Positions 27,977 through 37,212 of a stretch of 64,000 nucleotides of DNA are shown one piece after another. Each line of letters starts with the position of its first letter. Position 1 is the first letter of the stretch. The position numbers were made by a program, and so were the translations under genes. The notes under the pieces are model-generated. The model did not search any database, was not told the origin of the DNA, and worked only from the letters and a program-made list of their open reading frames with translations. The stretch is taken from NCBI GenBank assembly GCA_964384625.1, contig CAYLNH010000005.1:1-64000 (forward strand), written 5' to 3'. Origin of the DNA: CAYLNH01 sp964384625 (GTDB lineage: Bacteria; Verrucomicrobiota; Lentisphaeria; JABSQK01).

Positions 27977-28141
27977 ACGCGATGGGACTGATGTCTGGTC
28001 CAACAGCCGGCATCCTGGATTTCGCATCCAGGCCTGCCGCGCCGAAGTCCCGACTCCCTGCGAGGTCGGGATGCGAAGGCGGGCACGACGCCTCCGGAGT
28101 GGCAAGTCCTGCACCTCGTATCCTGCATCCTGCATCGTGCA

Positions 28142-30139
28142 TCACTCCTTCCTGACGGCGTCGAAGCGGCAGGTCTCCAGACACTGGCCGCAACCGATGC
28201 ACTTGTCGGGGATGATGTAGTGGGGCGCCTTCTTGGTACCCATGATGGCGCCGGTCGGGCACTTCCGGGCACAGGCCGTACAGCCGGTGCAGGCTTCTGC
28301 GGCGATGCTGAAGGTCAGCAGTTCGGTGCAGACGCCAGCGGGGCAGCGCCGTTCAAAGACATGCGCTTCATATTCCTCGCGGAAGAACTTCAGCGTGCTG
28401 AGGATTGGATTCGGGGCGGTCTGGCCCAGGCCGCAGAGGCTGGTGTCCTTGATCGAGTCGGCCAGGCGCTGCATATACATGACGTTCTGAAAGCGTTCGA
28501 GCGCTTTGTTGCCGTCTTCGTTCTGTCGCCCGCGGGTGATGCTCTCCAGTGTCTCCAGCATGCGGCGAGTGCCTTCGCGACAGGGAATGCATTTACCGCA
28601 GCTCTCGCGCTGGATGAAGTCCATAAAGAACTTGGCCACGTCCACCATGCACGTTTCCTCGTCCATCACGACCAGTCCGCCGGACCCCATCATGGCGCCG
28701 ACGGTCTTCAGTGATTCGTAGTCGACGTCGATATCCAGATGCTGTTCCGGAATGCAGCCGCCGGACGGGCCACCGATCTGGACGGCTTTGTAGGCTTTGC
28801 CGTCGGGGATACCGCCGCCGATGTCAAAGACGATCTGGCGGACCGGGGTACCCATGGCGACTTCCACCAGGCCGGTGCGGTTGACCTTGCCGGACAGTGC
28901 GAAGATCTTGGTGCCTTTGCTGGTCTCGGTGCCGAGCGCACTGAACCAGTCGGCGCCGCGATCGGCGATAGCCGGCAGGTTAGACAGCGTTTCGACGTTG
29001 TTGATGATCGTCGGTTTATTGAACAGCCCTTTGACCGCGGGGAAGGGCGGTCGCGGCCGGGGCATGCCGCGCTTGCCTTCGATGCTGTGGATCAACGCGG
29101 TTTCCTCGCCGCAGACAAAGGCGCCGGCGCCCATCTTGATGATGATGTCCAGGTTGTTGCCGCTGTCGAGGATGTTGTGGCCGAGCAGTCCGTAGGCCCG
29201 AGCCCGTTTGATTGCGGTCTTCAGGCGCTTGATCGCCAGCGGGTATTCGGCGCGAATGTAGATGTAGGCCTTGGTCGCGCCGATGGCGTAGGCAGCGATC
29301 GCCATGCCTTCCAGGAGTCGGTGCGGATCGCCTTCGATGACGGCACGATCCATGAAGGCGCCGGGATCGCCTTCGTCGGCATTGCAGATCAGGTATTTCT
29401 GGTCGCTGGATTTGTTCAGCGCGAACTTCCATTTCTTGCCGGTGGGGAACCCGCCGCCGCCGCGACCGCGCAGGCCGCTGGTTTCGACGGTGTCACAGAC
29501 TTCCGCCGGCGTCATGGTCTTCAACGTTTTGGCCAGTGCCTGGTAGCCGCCGAAGGCCATGTACTCCTCGATACTGTTGGGGTCGATACGACCACAGTTG
29601 GCCAGGACCCAGCGGGTCTGGGGCTTGAAGAACGGGTGTTCATCCAGGTACGCGACATCGGCCCACGCCTCAATGTTGTCGCCGGCGCGATACTGGCCCA
29701 GCAGGAGGTCTTCGGGGACTGTGCCGCCCGTGACCGCCGCCAGGAGGTCCTTAACCCGGTCCGCGGTGACGGTCTTGAAGGCCACGCGGTTGCGGCCGGG
29801 AAGTTGGACCTCGAGGATCGGTTCCTCGGAACACAGCCCGATGCAGCCGACCTCAATGACATCCGCATCCAGATCCTCGGCGGCCAGATACTGGCGGACG
29901 GCGGTCAGCGTATTGCCCGCGCCGGCGCCCAGGCCGCAGGTGGCGGCGCCGACGAAGATCGCCGGTTTGGTCACGTCTTCGCGGCGCAGTTCGGCCGCCC
30001 ACGCTTCGGCGCGCTCGCGGCAGGCGTCGTTCTCATGACAGACCGGCCCGTGCATCAGACAGGCCACCAGATCGGGGCAGGGCTGGTCCAGGTCGTTGCG
30101 ACAGGCATCACAGCATTTCTCTTCGGTCAGCAGCGTCAT
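28142..30139 (-). CDS. hydB: NADH-binding hydrogenase subunit HydB (NuoF-like)
   Basis: A 665-residue flavoprotein subunit that exchanges electrons with NAD(H). After a Cys-rich start (CCDACRNDLDQPC), a thioredoxin-like [2Fe-2S] domain spans about 55-145 (TCGLGAGA, CIGLC). The NuoF core follows with the FMN/NADH glycine-rich loop GLRGRGGGGFPTGKKW and NADEGDPGAFMD. The [4Fe-4S] motif is CGKCIPCREGT plus CGLGQ. The C-terminus adds a 2x[4Fe-4S] ferredoxin (CTGCTACARKC, CIGCGQCLETC). This layout matches HydB of bifurcating hydrogenases. Its ATG overlaps the hydC stop as ATGA. Confidence 0.95.
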   Translation of the reverse strand: MTLLTEEKCCDACRNDLDQPCPDLVACLMHGPVCHENDACRERAEAWAAELRREDVTKPAIFVGAATCGLGAGAGNTLTAVRQYLAAEDLDADVIEVGCIGLCSEEPILEVQLPGRNRVAFKTVTADRVKDLLAAVTGGTVPEDLLLGQYRAGDNIEAWADVAYLDEHPFFKPQTRWVLANCGRIDPNSIEEYMAFGGYQALAKTLKTMTPAEVCDTVETSGLRGRGGGGFPTGKKWKFALNKSSDQKYLICNADEGDPGAFMDRAVIEGDPHRLLEGMAIAAYAIGATKAYIYIRAEYPLAIKRLKTAIKRARAYGLLGHNILDSGNNLDIIIKMGAGAFVCGEETALIHSIEGKRGMPRPRPPFPAVKGLFNKPTIINNVETLSNLPAIADRGADWFSALGTETSKGTKIFALSGKVNRTGLVEVAMGTPVRQIVFDIGGGIPDGKAYKAVQIGGPSGGCIPEQHLDIDVDYESLKTVGAMMGSGGLVVMDEETCMVDVAKFFMDFIQRESCGKCIPCREGTRRMLETLESITRGRQNEDGNKALERFQNVMYMQRLADSIKDTSLCGLGQTAPNPILSTLKFFREEYEAHVFERRCPAGVCTELLTFSIAAEACTGCTACARKCPTGAIMGTKKAPHYIIPDKCIGCGQCLETCRFDAVRKE

Positions 30140-30624
30140 TGGCCGGCCTCCTCTTCTGCCGCTTCGCGGTATGTCTTCAAAATCTTGCGGATGGTCTTGG
30201 TCGTGACCTTGGCGTGCACTTTGTCGTTCACACAGATGGCCGGGGCCAAACCGCAGGCGCCGATGCAGGCGACGACCTCGAGACTGAACAGGCCGTCCCG
30301 CGTTGTCTCATCCGGCGCGATGCCCAACTCGCGCTGGATCGCCTCCAGAATGTTGAGGGAGCCCTTCACGTGGCAGGCGGTGCCGCGACACACCTGGATG
30401 TGGTACCTGCCGTTCGGCTGGAACCGAAACTGGTTGTAGAAAGTGGCGACGCCGTAGATTTTGCTCGCCGGCAGATGCAAACCTTTGCTGATGCGGTGTA
30501 CCGCCGCGCGGGAAAGATAGCCTTCCGCCTCCTGTACCTTCTGCAGGATGGAAATCAGCGCATCGCGACCGGCATGTGAATACTGCGCCAGGATCGCGTC
30601 AATGTTGTCGGTTGTTACAGTCAC
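30136..30624 (-). CDS. hydC: Hydrogenase [2Fe-2S] subunit HydC (NuoE-like)
   Basis: A 162-residue NuoE/24-kDa-type protein with a helical N-terminus and a thioredoxin-like fold. The [2Fe-2S] ligands appear as CRGTAC (CxxxxC) and CIGAC (CxxxC). It relays electrons between HydB and the rest of the complex. The start is GTG at 30624, three bases after the rex stop; the 3' end overlaps hydB by four bases. The genes rex-hydC-hydB are therefore a tight unit. Confidence 0.94.
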   Translation of the reverse strand: MTVTTDNIDAILAQYSHAGRDALISILQKVQEAEGYLSRAAVHRISKGLHLPASKIYGVATFYNQFRFQPNGRYHIQVCRGTACHVKGSLNILEAIQRELGIAPDETTRDGLFSLEVVACIGACGLAPAICVNDKVHAKVTTKTIRKILKTYREAAEEEAGQ

Positions 30625-30627
30625 GGT

Positions 30628-31257
30628 TTAGTCTCGCTTGTTTTCCGGCCGGGCGAAGAAGGAGACCTTCTCCAGGGCCGTGGTGAGGTCAATGTCTTCC
30701 ACGAATACATCGCCCGGTACGCGCAACGGCACCGGCGCAAAATTGAGAATCCCGCCGACCCCGAGTTCCACAAGTTGGTTGGCCACGGCCTGGGCGTCCG
30801 TACCCGGCACCGCAACGATGCCGACACCCACCGTCTCTCCGGCCAGTTGCGCCGCCATGTCGCCGATGGCATAGCAACGGCAGTTGTGGATGACGCGGCC
30901 GCATTTGCGCGGGTCATTGTCGAACGCGGCAAGGATCCGCAGGTGCTGGCGGCGGCCCATGAAGAAGGCGAGGAGCGCCCGGCCCAGGTTGCCGACACCC
31001 ACCAGGACGACATTGGTCCCACCGGGGGTTTCGAGGTAGGCCTGGATGCTGTCCGAAAGCCCGGCCACGTCATATCCGTGATTCGGGCTGCCGGCGAAGC
31101 CGACGACCTTGAGGTCCTGCCGGACCTGTGCGGCCGAGCCGCCGAGCATATTTGCCAGTTGATGTGAATAGACATTGGCCACGCCTTCATCTTCCAGTTG
31201 GTCCAGCATCCGGCGATAGATACTGAGCCGCCCAATGGTTTTCTCCGAGACCGCCAT
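30628..31257 (-). CDS. rex: Redox-sensing transcriptional repressor Rex
   Basis: A 209-residue Rex protein. It has an N-terminal winged helix (about 1-80; SEKTIGRLSIYRRML, GGSAAQVRQDLKVVGFAG) and a Rossmann NADH-binding domain (VVLVGVGNLGRALLAFF). Rex leaves DNA when NADH/NAD+ is high, derepressing fermentation and hydrogenase genes. It is the first gene of the hydrogenase operon, and a Rex-box-like palindrome lies about 110 bases upstream, so autoregulation and control of both hydrogenase arms are expected. Confidence 0.95.
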   Translation of the reverse strand: MAVSEKTIGRLSIYRRMLDQLEDEGVANVYSHQLANMLGGSAAQVRQDLKVVGFAGSPNHGYDVAGLSDSIQAYLETPGGTNVVLVGVGNLGRALLAFFMGRRQHLRILAAFDNDPRKCGRVIHNCRCYAIGDMAAQLAGETVGVGIVAVPGTDAQAVANQLVELGVGGILNFAPVPLRVPGDVFVEDIDLTTALEKVSFFARPENKRD

Positions 31258-31327
31258 AGTTACCCCGTGATGTCCTTGTCAGATTTGCTTTGCGATTTAG
31301 TTAACGCTGATATTTTTTTCACAGAGC

Positions 31328-31355
31328 ACTATAGACAAGGCCGGATTTGTGTCAA
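31328..31355 (-). promoter_or_regulatory. Predicted promoter of rex-hydCBA
   Basis: Read on the minus strand, TTGACA (31350-31355) and TATAGT (31328-31333) are separated by 16 bases. This is close to the sigma70-type consensus. Transcription would start near 31320 and leave a leader of about 60 bases before rex. A TTCACAG half-site (31318-31324) overlaps the expected start point and could be a second weak Rex contact. Confidence 0.65.
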
Positions 31356-31363
31356 TAGTGGTG

Positions 31364-31381
31364 TTGTGAACTTTTTCACAG
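31364..31381. promoter_or_regulatory. Rex operator
   Basis: TTGTGAACTTTTTCACAG matches the Rex consensus TTGTGAAnnnnTTCACAA at all but the last base. It lies directly upstream of the -35 element of the rex promoter and 130 bases before hydG, in the gap between the divergent hydrogenase arms. It is therefore placed to affect both. Confidence 0.85.
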
Positions 31382-31510
31382 TTCCGCCCGCCCGGTGACC
31401 GGAACGCGGCGTCGAAGGCAGGTGAAAGTGTCTGATAGAAGAATGGTTATGAATCGAAAAGGTAATTTTGAAGCAGCCCGGAAGACAATGGATCCGAAGG
31501 AGAATACAGG

Positions 31511-32920
31511 ATGAACATGGCCGTCGGCACCAACGCGATTATCCGTGAGGATCGGATCAACCAGACCCTCGAAGCAGCCCGGAATCCCGACCGCCGGGAG
31601 GTCCTCGATATCCTGGCGGAAGCCCGCAATCTCCAGGGGCTGAACGAACAACAGCTTGCGGTTCTGATGCAGATCGAAGATCCCGAGCTGGCGGACGCTC
31701 TGTTCGATACCGCGCGATTCGTCAAGGACGAGATCTACGGTTCCCGGCTGGTGCTGTTTGCTCCCATGTACATTTCCAATCTCTGCAAGAACGAATGCCT
31801 GTACTGCGCCTTCCGCGTCCGCAACAAAGCCATCAGCCGCCGGGTGCTGAGCCAGGAGGAGATTGCCCGCGAGACCGAGGCGTTGGCCGAGCAGGGCCAC
31901 AAACGCGTGCTGCTCGTCGCCGGTGAAGCCTATCCGGACAAAGATGGCCTGGACTACATTCTGGAGTCAATCAAGACGGTGTACGCCACCAAGACCGCGG
32001 TCGGCGAGATCCGCCGAATCAATGTCAATATCGCCCCGCTGACCACAGCGGATTTTGTGCGTCTCAAGGCGGCGCAGATCGGCACCTACCAGTTGTTCCA
32101 GGAGACCTACCATCGCGAGACCTACGCCCGGATGCATGTGGCCGGTCCGAAACGGGATTACGACTGGCGCCTGACCGCGCCGGACCGCGCCATGGAAGCC
32201 GAGATCGACGACCTCGGTATCGGCGTGCTCTTCGGTCTGGCGGACTGGCGCTTTGAGATGCTGGCCATGATGCAGCATATCCGCCATCTGGAAGCCCGGT
32301 TCGGCGTCGGCCCGCACACCATCAGCGTACCGCGGCTGGAGCCGGCGACGGGGTCGGACGTGGCGGCGCAACCGCCGCATGCAGTCAGTGATTTTGATTT
32401 TCGCAAGATCGTCGCGTTGTTGCGGATCACGGTGCCGTATACCGGGATCATCATGTCCACCCGTGAAACGGCGGAGTTGCGGCGTGCGACGTTTGCACTG
32501 GGCGTGTCCCAGATTTCGGCCGGCAGCCGAACCAATCCCGGCGGTTACAACGAAGCGGATCCGGGCGAGAAGAAGTTCAGCCAGTTTTCACTGGGGGACC
32601 ATCGGCCGCTCGACGAGGTCATCCGCGACATCGCCGGGCTGGGGTATGTCCCCAGTTTCTGCACCGGCTGTTACCGCCTGAACCGCACGGGTCAGGATTT
32701 CATGGACATGGCCAAACCCGGGCTGATCAAGAAATTCTGCCAGCCCAACGCCATTTCGACGTTCCAGGAGTACCTGATGGATTTTGCCACGCCGGAAACC
32801 CGAAAGGTCGGTGAACAGCTCATCGGCAAACTCCTCGACGGCATGGACGATCGCCTGCGGGCCCGCACGGCAAAACTGCTGAACCGCGTTACCGACGGTG
32901 AACACGATGTGTATGTGTGA
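31511..32920 (+). CDS. hydG: [FeFe] hydrogenase maturase HydG
   Basis: A 469-residue radical SAM tyrosine lyase that makes the CO and CN ligands of the H-cluster. The SAM cluster motif is CKNECLYC (CxxxCxxC) near residue 93. The C-terminal auxiliary cluster motif CTGC...C near 384 has the characteristic CX2CX22C spacing. Its length fits the family. ATG 31511 follows AAGGAG. It opens the plus-strand maturation operon and is followed by hydE after 51 bases. Confidence 0.97.
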   Translation: MNMAVGTNAIIREDRINQTLEAARNPDRREVLDILAEARNLQGLNEQQLAVLMQIEDPELADALFDTARFVKDEIYGSRLVLFAPMYISNLCKNECLYCAFRVRNKAISRRVLSQEEIARETEALAEQGHKRVLLVAGEAYPDKDGLDYILESIKTVYATKTAVGEIRRINVNIAPLTTADFVRLKAAQIGTYQLFQETYHRETYARMHVAGPKRDYDWRLTAPDRAMEAEIDDLGIGVLFGLADWRFEMLAMMQHIRHLEARFGVGPHTISVPRLEPATGSDVAAQPPHAVSDFDFRKIVALLRITVPYTGIIMSTRETAELRRATFALGVSQISAGSRTNPGGYNEADPGEKKFSQFSLGDHRPLDEVIRDIAGLGYVPSFCTGCYRLNRTGQDFMDMAKPGLIKKFCQPNAISTFQEYLMDFATPETRKVGEQLIGKLLDGMDDRLRARTAKLLNRVTDGEHDVYV

Positions 32921-32971
32921 AACCACTCGGATGCAAACTTGACGCGACGCGCGATAGGACTGAGAGAGCAG

Positions 32972-34039
32972 ATGACAACCGCAAGTAAAACCAGTCTGAT
33001 CGAGGCCGTTGCCAACGGTCATCGGCCGAGTGTCGGCGAGGTCGTCGAACTCCTGCGGTCGCAGGGCGACGCGCAGAAGGAACTCTACCGCGCTGCCGAC
33101 CGCAAGCGGCAGGAGGTCTTTGGCGATGTTGTCTACATTCGCGGCATCATCGAGTTCTCCAACTACTGCCGCAAACACTGCAACTACTGCGGCATTCGCT
33201 GCGGCAACCGAGCCGTTAAACGCTATCGTATGAGCGCTGATGAGATTGTGCAGACGGCGGCCCGCGCCCGGCACAGCGGGGCGACTACCGTCGTCCTGCA
33301 GTCCGGCGAGGACCCGCATTTCACCGTCGCCGCGCTCGACGAGATCGTCCGGCGCATCAAGACGGAAGCCGGTGTGCCGGCGGTCACCTTGTCTGTTGGT
33401 GAACGCCCGGCGGACGACTACCTGGCGCTGAAACAAGCGGGTTGCGACCGCTACCTGCTGCGCTTCGAAACCAGTGACCGCGACTTGTTTCGGCGGCTGC
33501 ATCCGGATGATGATTTTGACGAGCGCGTTGCATGCCTGCAGCAGCTGCGTCGCGTCGGCATACAGGTGGGCAGCGGCTTTATGATCGGCCTTCCCGATGC
33601 CGGCCTGGGCGTGTTGGCCCGGGATATCCTGTTCGCCACTGACCTGGAACTGGACATGATGGGCTGCGGCCCGTTCGTGGCGCATCCGCAGACGCCGTTG
33701 GCGGGTCACGGTTTGCTGGAGGATCGTGAGGTATACTTCAAGACCATGGCGGTCCTGCGGTTGCTCAATCCGCGCACCCACATTCCGTCGACCACCGCCT
33801 TCGACGCCATCTTCAAATTCGGTCGCGACCGGGTTCTCCAGCGCGGCGCTAACGTGTTCATGCCGAACCTGACGCCGAAGAAATATCGCCAGCTCTACCA
33901 GCTTTATCCCAACAAGCCCTGTGTTGACGAAGGCGCCGACGAGTGTACGGCCTGCACCATCAGCCGCATGGTGCGGCTGGGCCGCAAGCTCGGGACGGGG
34001 CCCGGTCATTCAATCCGACACGGAAATGGAGGTGCATGA
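32972..34039 (+). CDS. hydE: [FeFe] hydrogenase maturase HydE
   Basis: A 355-residue radical SAM enzyme acting in H-cluster dithiomethylamine-bridge/diiron assembly. The cluster motif CRKHCNYC lies near residue 66, followed by YRMSADEIVQTA and LQSGEDPHF, as in the HydE/biotin synthase-like barrel. ATG 32972 was preferred over an in-frame TTG 33 bases upstream because GAGAG precedes it. Its stop shares one base with the next start. Confidence 0.95.
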   Translation: MTTASKTSLIEAVANGHRPSVGEVVELLRSQGDAQKELYRAADRKRQEVFGDVVYIRGIIEFSNYCRKHCNYCGIRCGNRAVKRYRMSADEIVQTAARARHSGATTVVLQSGEDPHFTVAALDEIVRRIKTEAGVPAVTLSVGERPADDYLALKQAGCDRYLLRFETSDRDLFRRLHPDDDFDERVACLQQLRRVGIQVGSGFMIGLPDAGLGVLARDILFATDLELDMMGCGPFVAHPQTPLAGHGLLEDREVYFKTMAVLRLLNPRTHIPSTTAFDAIFKFGRDRVLQRGANVFMPNLTPKKYRQLYQLYPNKPCVDEGADECTACTISRMVRLGRKLGTGPGHSIRHGNGGA

Positions 34040-35415
34040 TGCGCACAGAGAAGGACCTCCTTGGCGAGATGCGGTTGCCGGACGATGCGTTGTACGGCAT
34101 CCAGACTGCGCGTGCCGTCGACAATTTTCCGGTCAGCGGCTGTCCGGTGAACCCGGCATTGATTTGCGCCGGCGCCCAGGTGAAGCTGGCCTGTGCCATG
34201 GCCAATCACGAACTCGGCTTTCTGGATGACCAGCGCTTCGCCGCGATCGCCACCGCCTGCGACGAGATCATCCGCGGCGAGCATGCGGCGGCATTTCCGG
34301 TTGACGCCCTGCAGGGCGGCGCCGGGACTTCAACCAACATGAACTGGAACGAAGTGATCGCACACCGCGCTGCCGAGTTGGCCGGCGTTGACGTTGATCC
34401 GCTTGACCACGTTAACCTGCATCAATCGACCAACGATGTGTTTCCGACCGCCGTCAAGGTGGCCGCGATCCAGGCGTTCAACATGTTCGAACTGGCCGTG
34501 GTTGAATTGCTGGAGGCACTGCAGGCCAAAGAACGCGAGTTCGCCGATGTCGTCAAACTCGGCCGTACCCAGTTGCGGGATGCGGTACCGACAACCCTTG
34601 GTCGCGAGTTCGGCGCCTGGGCGGCAGCGGTCGCACGCGACCGCTGGCGGGTCTCGAAATGCGTGGAACGCCTGCGCGTGGTGAATCTCGGCGGCACCGC
34701 CATCGGTACGGGCCTTACCGCGCCGCGCACGTATATCTTTGCCGTGGTCGAGAAACTGCGGGAAGTTACCGGACTCAACCTGGCGCGTGCTGAAAACCTG
34801 ATCGACGCCACCATGAACCAGGACGCCTTTGTTGAGGTTTCCGGCATTCTCAAAGCGCATGCCGCCACACTGGTCAAGATCGCGCGCGACCTGCGCCTGC
34901 TCGGCAGCGGGCCGCACGGCGGCCTGGCTGAGATCGAACTGCCGGCACTGCAGCCGGGCTCCAGCATTATGCCGGGCAAGGTTAATCCGGTTATCCCCGA
35001 GATGGTCATGCAGGTCGGCTTCCGGGTGATCGCCCACGACCAGGAGATTGCCAGCGCCGCCATGAACGGTGAACTCGAGTTGAACCCCTTTGTGCCGTTG
35101 ATCGCCGACGCGTTGCTGGATTCCCTGCAAACGCTGGAACGCGTCGACCGGCTGTTTGCCGAAAAATGCGTCGCCGGCATCACCGCGAACGCCGAACACT
35201 GCCGCGAACGGCTGCTGCAGAGCACTGAACTGATCACCGCCTTGATCCCGGCCATCGGCCACGAAGCCGCCGTTGACCTCGCCCGGCACATGCGGGAAAG
35301 CGGGCAGGATATTCAAGACGCGGTTGCTGAAATGAAGCTGCTGAGTCAAGACGAACTGGAACAACTCCTCACTCCTGAGGGCCTCTGTGCCCTCGGCTGG
35401 CGAGAACGAAAATAA
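34039..35415 (+). CDS. aspA: Aspartate ammonia-lyase (aspartase), within the hydrogenase maturation operon
   Basis: A 458-residue member of the aspartase/fumarase family that deaminates aspartate to fumarate and ammonium. The signature GSSIMPGKVNP lies at about 313-323, and TSTNMNWNEV and HLHQSTND-like (NLHQSTND) active-site segments are present. ATG 34039 follows GGAGG by six bases and overlaps the hydE stop by one base; ATG 34036 is the alternative. An aspartase gene between hydE and hydF recurs in other anaerobes. It may supply ammonium or fumarate, but its role in maturation is not established. Confidence 0.93.
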   Translation: MRTEKDLLGEMRLPDDALYGIQTARAVDNFPVSGCPVNPALICAGAQVKLACAMANHELGFLDDQRFAAIATACDEIIRGEHAAAFPVDALQGGAGTSTNMNWNEVIAHRAAELAGVDVDPLDHVNLHQSTNDVFPTAVKVAAIQAFNMFELAVVELLEALQAKEREFADVVKLGRTQLRDAVPTTLGREFGAWAAAVARDRWRVSKCVERLRVVNLGGTAIGTGLTAPRTYIFAVVEKLREVTGLNLARAENLIDATMNQDAFVEVSGILKAHAATLVKIARDLRLLGSGPHGGLAEIELPALQPGSSIMPGKVNPVIPEMVMQVGFRVIAHDQEIASAAMNGELELNPFVPLIADALLDSLQTLERVDRLFAEKCVAGITANAEHCRERLLQSTELITALIPAIGHEAAVDLARHMRESGQDIQDAVAEMKLLSQDELEQLLTPEGLCALGWRERK

Positions 35416-35451
35416 GGGCTGCAGCACAAGTGCAGCACGGAGCTAGGCAGC

Positions 35452-36687
35452 ATGCTGAAGACACCCAAAGGACTCAGACTGCACATCGGCATCTTCGGCC
35501 GCCGGAATGTCGGGAAGTCGTCGCTGCTGAATGCACTTACGCATCAGTCGGCGGCCATCGTCTCCGATGTCGCCGGGACGACTACCGACCCCGTAGAGAA
35601 AGCCATGGAACTGCAGCCCATCGGTCCCGTGTTATTCGTCGATACCGCCGGCATCGACGACGTCGGCGCCCTGGGCGAGATGCGGGTCGAAAAATCCCGG
35701 CGGGTCATCAACCGCACGGATATCGCCATCCTGGTGACCGACGAGTGGCAGGCGTATGAACAGCAGTTGCTGGAACTGTTCCTGGCGCAGGAGGTTCCGG
35801 TATTGGTCGCGGCCAACAAGGGGGACCTTGACGATCGCCAGGAGGTCCTGGCGGCGGCGACGGCCGGTGTAAAGGAGGCCTTCACCACCAGCGCGACGAC
35901 CGGGCAGGGCGTTGACCAGCTGCGCGCGGCAATCATCAAAGCGGCGCCGGAGGACTTCGTCCGGGTGCCGGCGATTGTCGGTGACCTGGTGGCGCCGGGA
36001 TCTTTGGTTGTCCTCGTCACGCCCATCGACAAGGAAGCGCCGAAGGGACGGCTGATCCTGCCGCAGGTGCAGACGATTCGCGATCTATTGGACAATGATG
36101 CCATGTCGCTCGTGGTCAAAGAGCGTGAACTCCCGGAAGCACTGAAACGGCTCAGGGAGCCGCCGGCATTGGTGGTGACGGATTCTCAGGCGTTCTTAAA
36201 GGTGTCGGCGGACACGCCGCCGGATGTGCCGTTAACGAGTTTCTCGATTCTGTTCGCCCGGTGCAAAGGGGATTTGGCATCCTTTGTCCGCGGCGCTCTG
36301 GCGATCGACGACTTACGCCCCGGCAGCAAGGTGTTGATCGGCGAATCTTGTTCGCACCATCCCATCGCCGACGACATTGGCCGGGTGAAGATCCCCCGCT
36401 GGCTGGAGCAATACGTCGGCGGCAAACTCGATATCACCATGGCCTGCGGCCGCGACTATCCGGAGGACGTCTCCGGCTTCGGCCTGATCGTCCACTGCGG
36501 CGCCTGCGTCTGGAACCGGCGCGAGATGCTGTCCCGCATCGCCGCCGCCAAAGCCGCGGGTACGCCGATCACGAACTACGGTATGACCATCGCCTATAGC
36601 CTTGGCATCTTCGCCCGCGCCCTCGGTCCGTTCCCATACGCCCGGGAAGTCTTTGCGGAAATGAAGAGGGCTAAGTCTTCGGGGTAG
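35452..36687 (+). CDS. hydF: [FeFe] hydrogenase maturation GTPase HydF
   Basis: A 411-residue scaffold GTPase that assembles the diiron subcluster and hands it to HydA. The P-loop GRRNVGKSS is near residue 16; the DTAGIDD switch and the NKGD specificity motif follow. The C-terminal [4Fe-4S] ligands appear as CSH near 300 and HCGAC near 348. It completes the HydEFG set, so both the HydA enzyme and the H-cluster kinase could be matured from this locus. Confidence 0.96.
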   Translation: MLKTPKGLRLHIGIFGRRNVGKSSLLNALTHQSAAIVSDVAGTTTDPVEKAMELQPIGPVLFVDTAGIDDVGALGEMRVEKSRRVINRTDIAILVTDEWQAYEQQLLELFLAQEVPVLVAANKGDLDDRQEVLAAATAGVKEAFTTSATTGQGVDQLRAAIIKAAPEDFVRVPAIVGDLVAPGSLVVLVTPIDKEAPKGRLILPQVQTIRDLLDNDAMSLVVKERELPEALKRLREPPALVVTDSQAFLKVSADTPPDVPLTSFSILFARCKGDLASFVRGALAIDDLRPGSKVLIGESCSHHPIADDIGRVKIPRWLEQYVGGKLDITMACGRDYPEDVSGFGLIVHCGACVWNRREMLSRIAAAKAAGTPITNYGMTIAYSLGIFARALGPFPYAREVFAEMKRAKSSG

Positions 36688-37140
36688 GCTCCGGATACGA
36701 ACGGAAGTTTGGCCACAAAAAGTCACAAGAAATCACAAAAAAGCATGGAGATCCCCGGAATCCGCTGCTATGGCAGACAAGAACTCCCGCTCATTACATG
36801 TGTGGAAAAGAGAGGGGAAATGTAGAATGCCCAAAGCAAAAGGTCCAAGTACGGATTCTGCTTCCCATTTCTCCTCCCTTGGACATTGGGTATTCCTTGT
36901 TGAGCATTGGATATTCTCCCCTCCCTCTTTCTCCTTTTCCTCACTTGGCGATTGGGCGTTTCGCATTGGATATTGGGCATTCCGTCCGTTCTCCGCTCAC
37001 CCCGCTTTTCGGTCCAACCGACTCTGGATACTGGAGAACCGGTTTGCCACTACTCGTGTGTAGACCATGGTTGTTTCTACGGACTTGTGGCCAAGCAACT
37101 TCTGGATACTGCCATTCCCAGTCCCCAATCCGTTCCTGCA
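36688..37140. other. Intergenic region with ATTGGATATT-type repeats
   Basis: There is no gene in this stretch. It contains CACAA(A/G)AA-type runs near 36715-36740 and several ATTGGATATT/ATTGGGCATT-like units between 36885 and 36985. Similar units recur at about 43045-43060. These look like dispersed spacer repeats. Confidence 0.5.
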
Positions 37141-37200
37141 GGTAGCGCGGGCCTCTGCTTGCCCGGCGTAGCCTCGCGCGAAGACGGGTCCCGCGTTCCA
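37141..37200 (+). repeat. REP-like palindrome downstream of the RAYT gene
   Basis: A 60-base unit lying 12 bases past the transposase stop. It is the near-exact inverse of the copies upstream of the transposase start, so the gene is bracketed by inverted copies. Confidence 0.85.
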
Positions 37201-37212
37201 CTCGGCTGCCGT

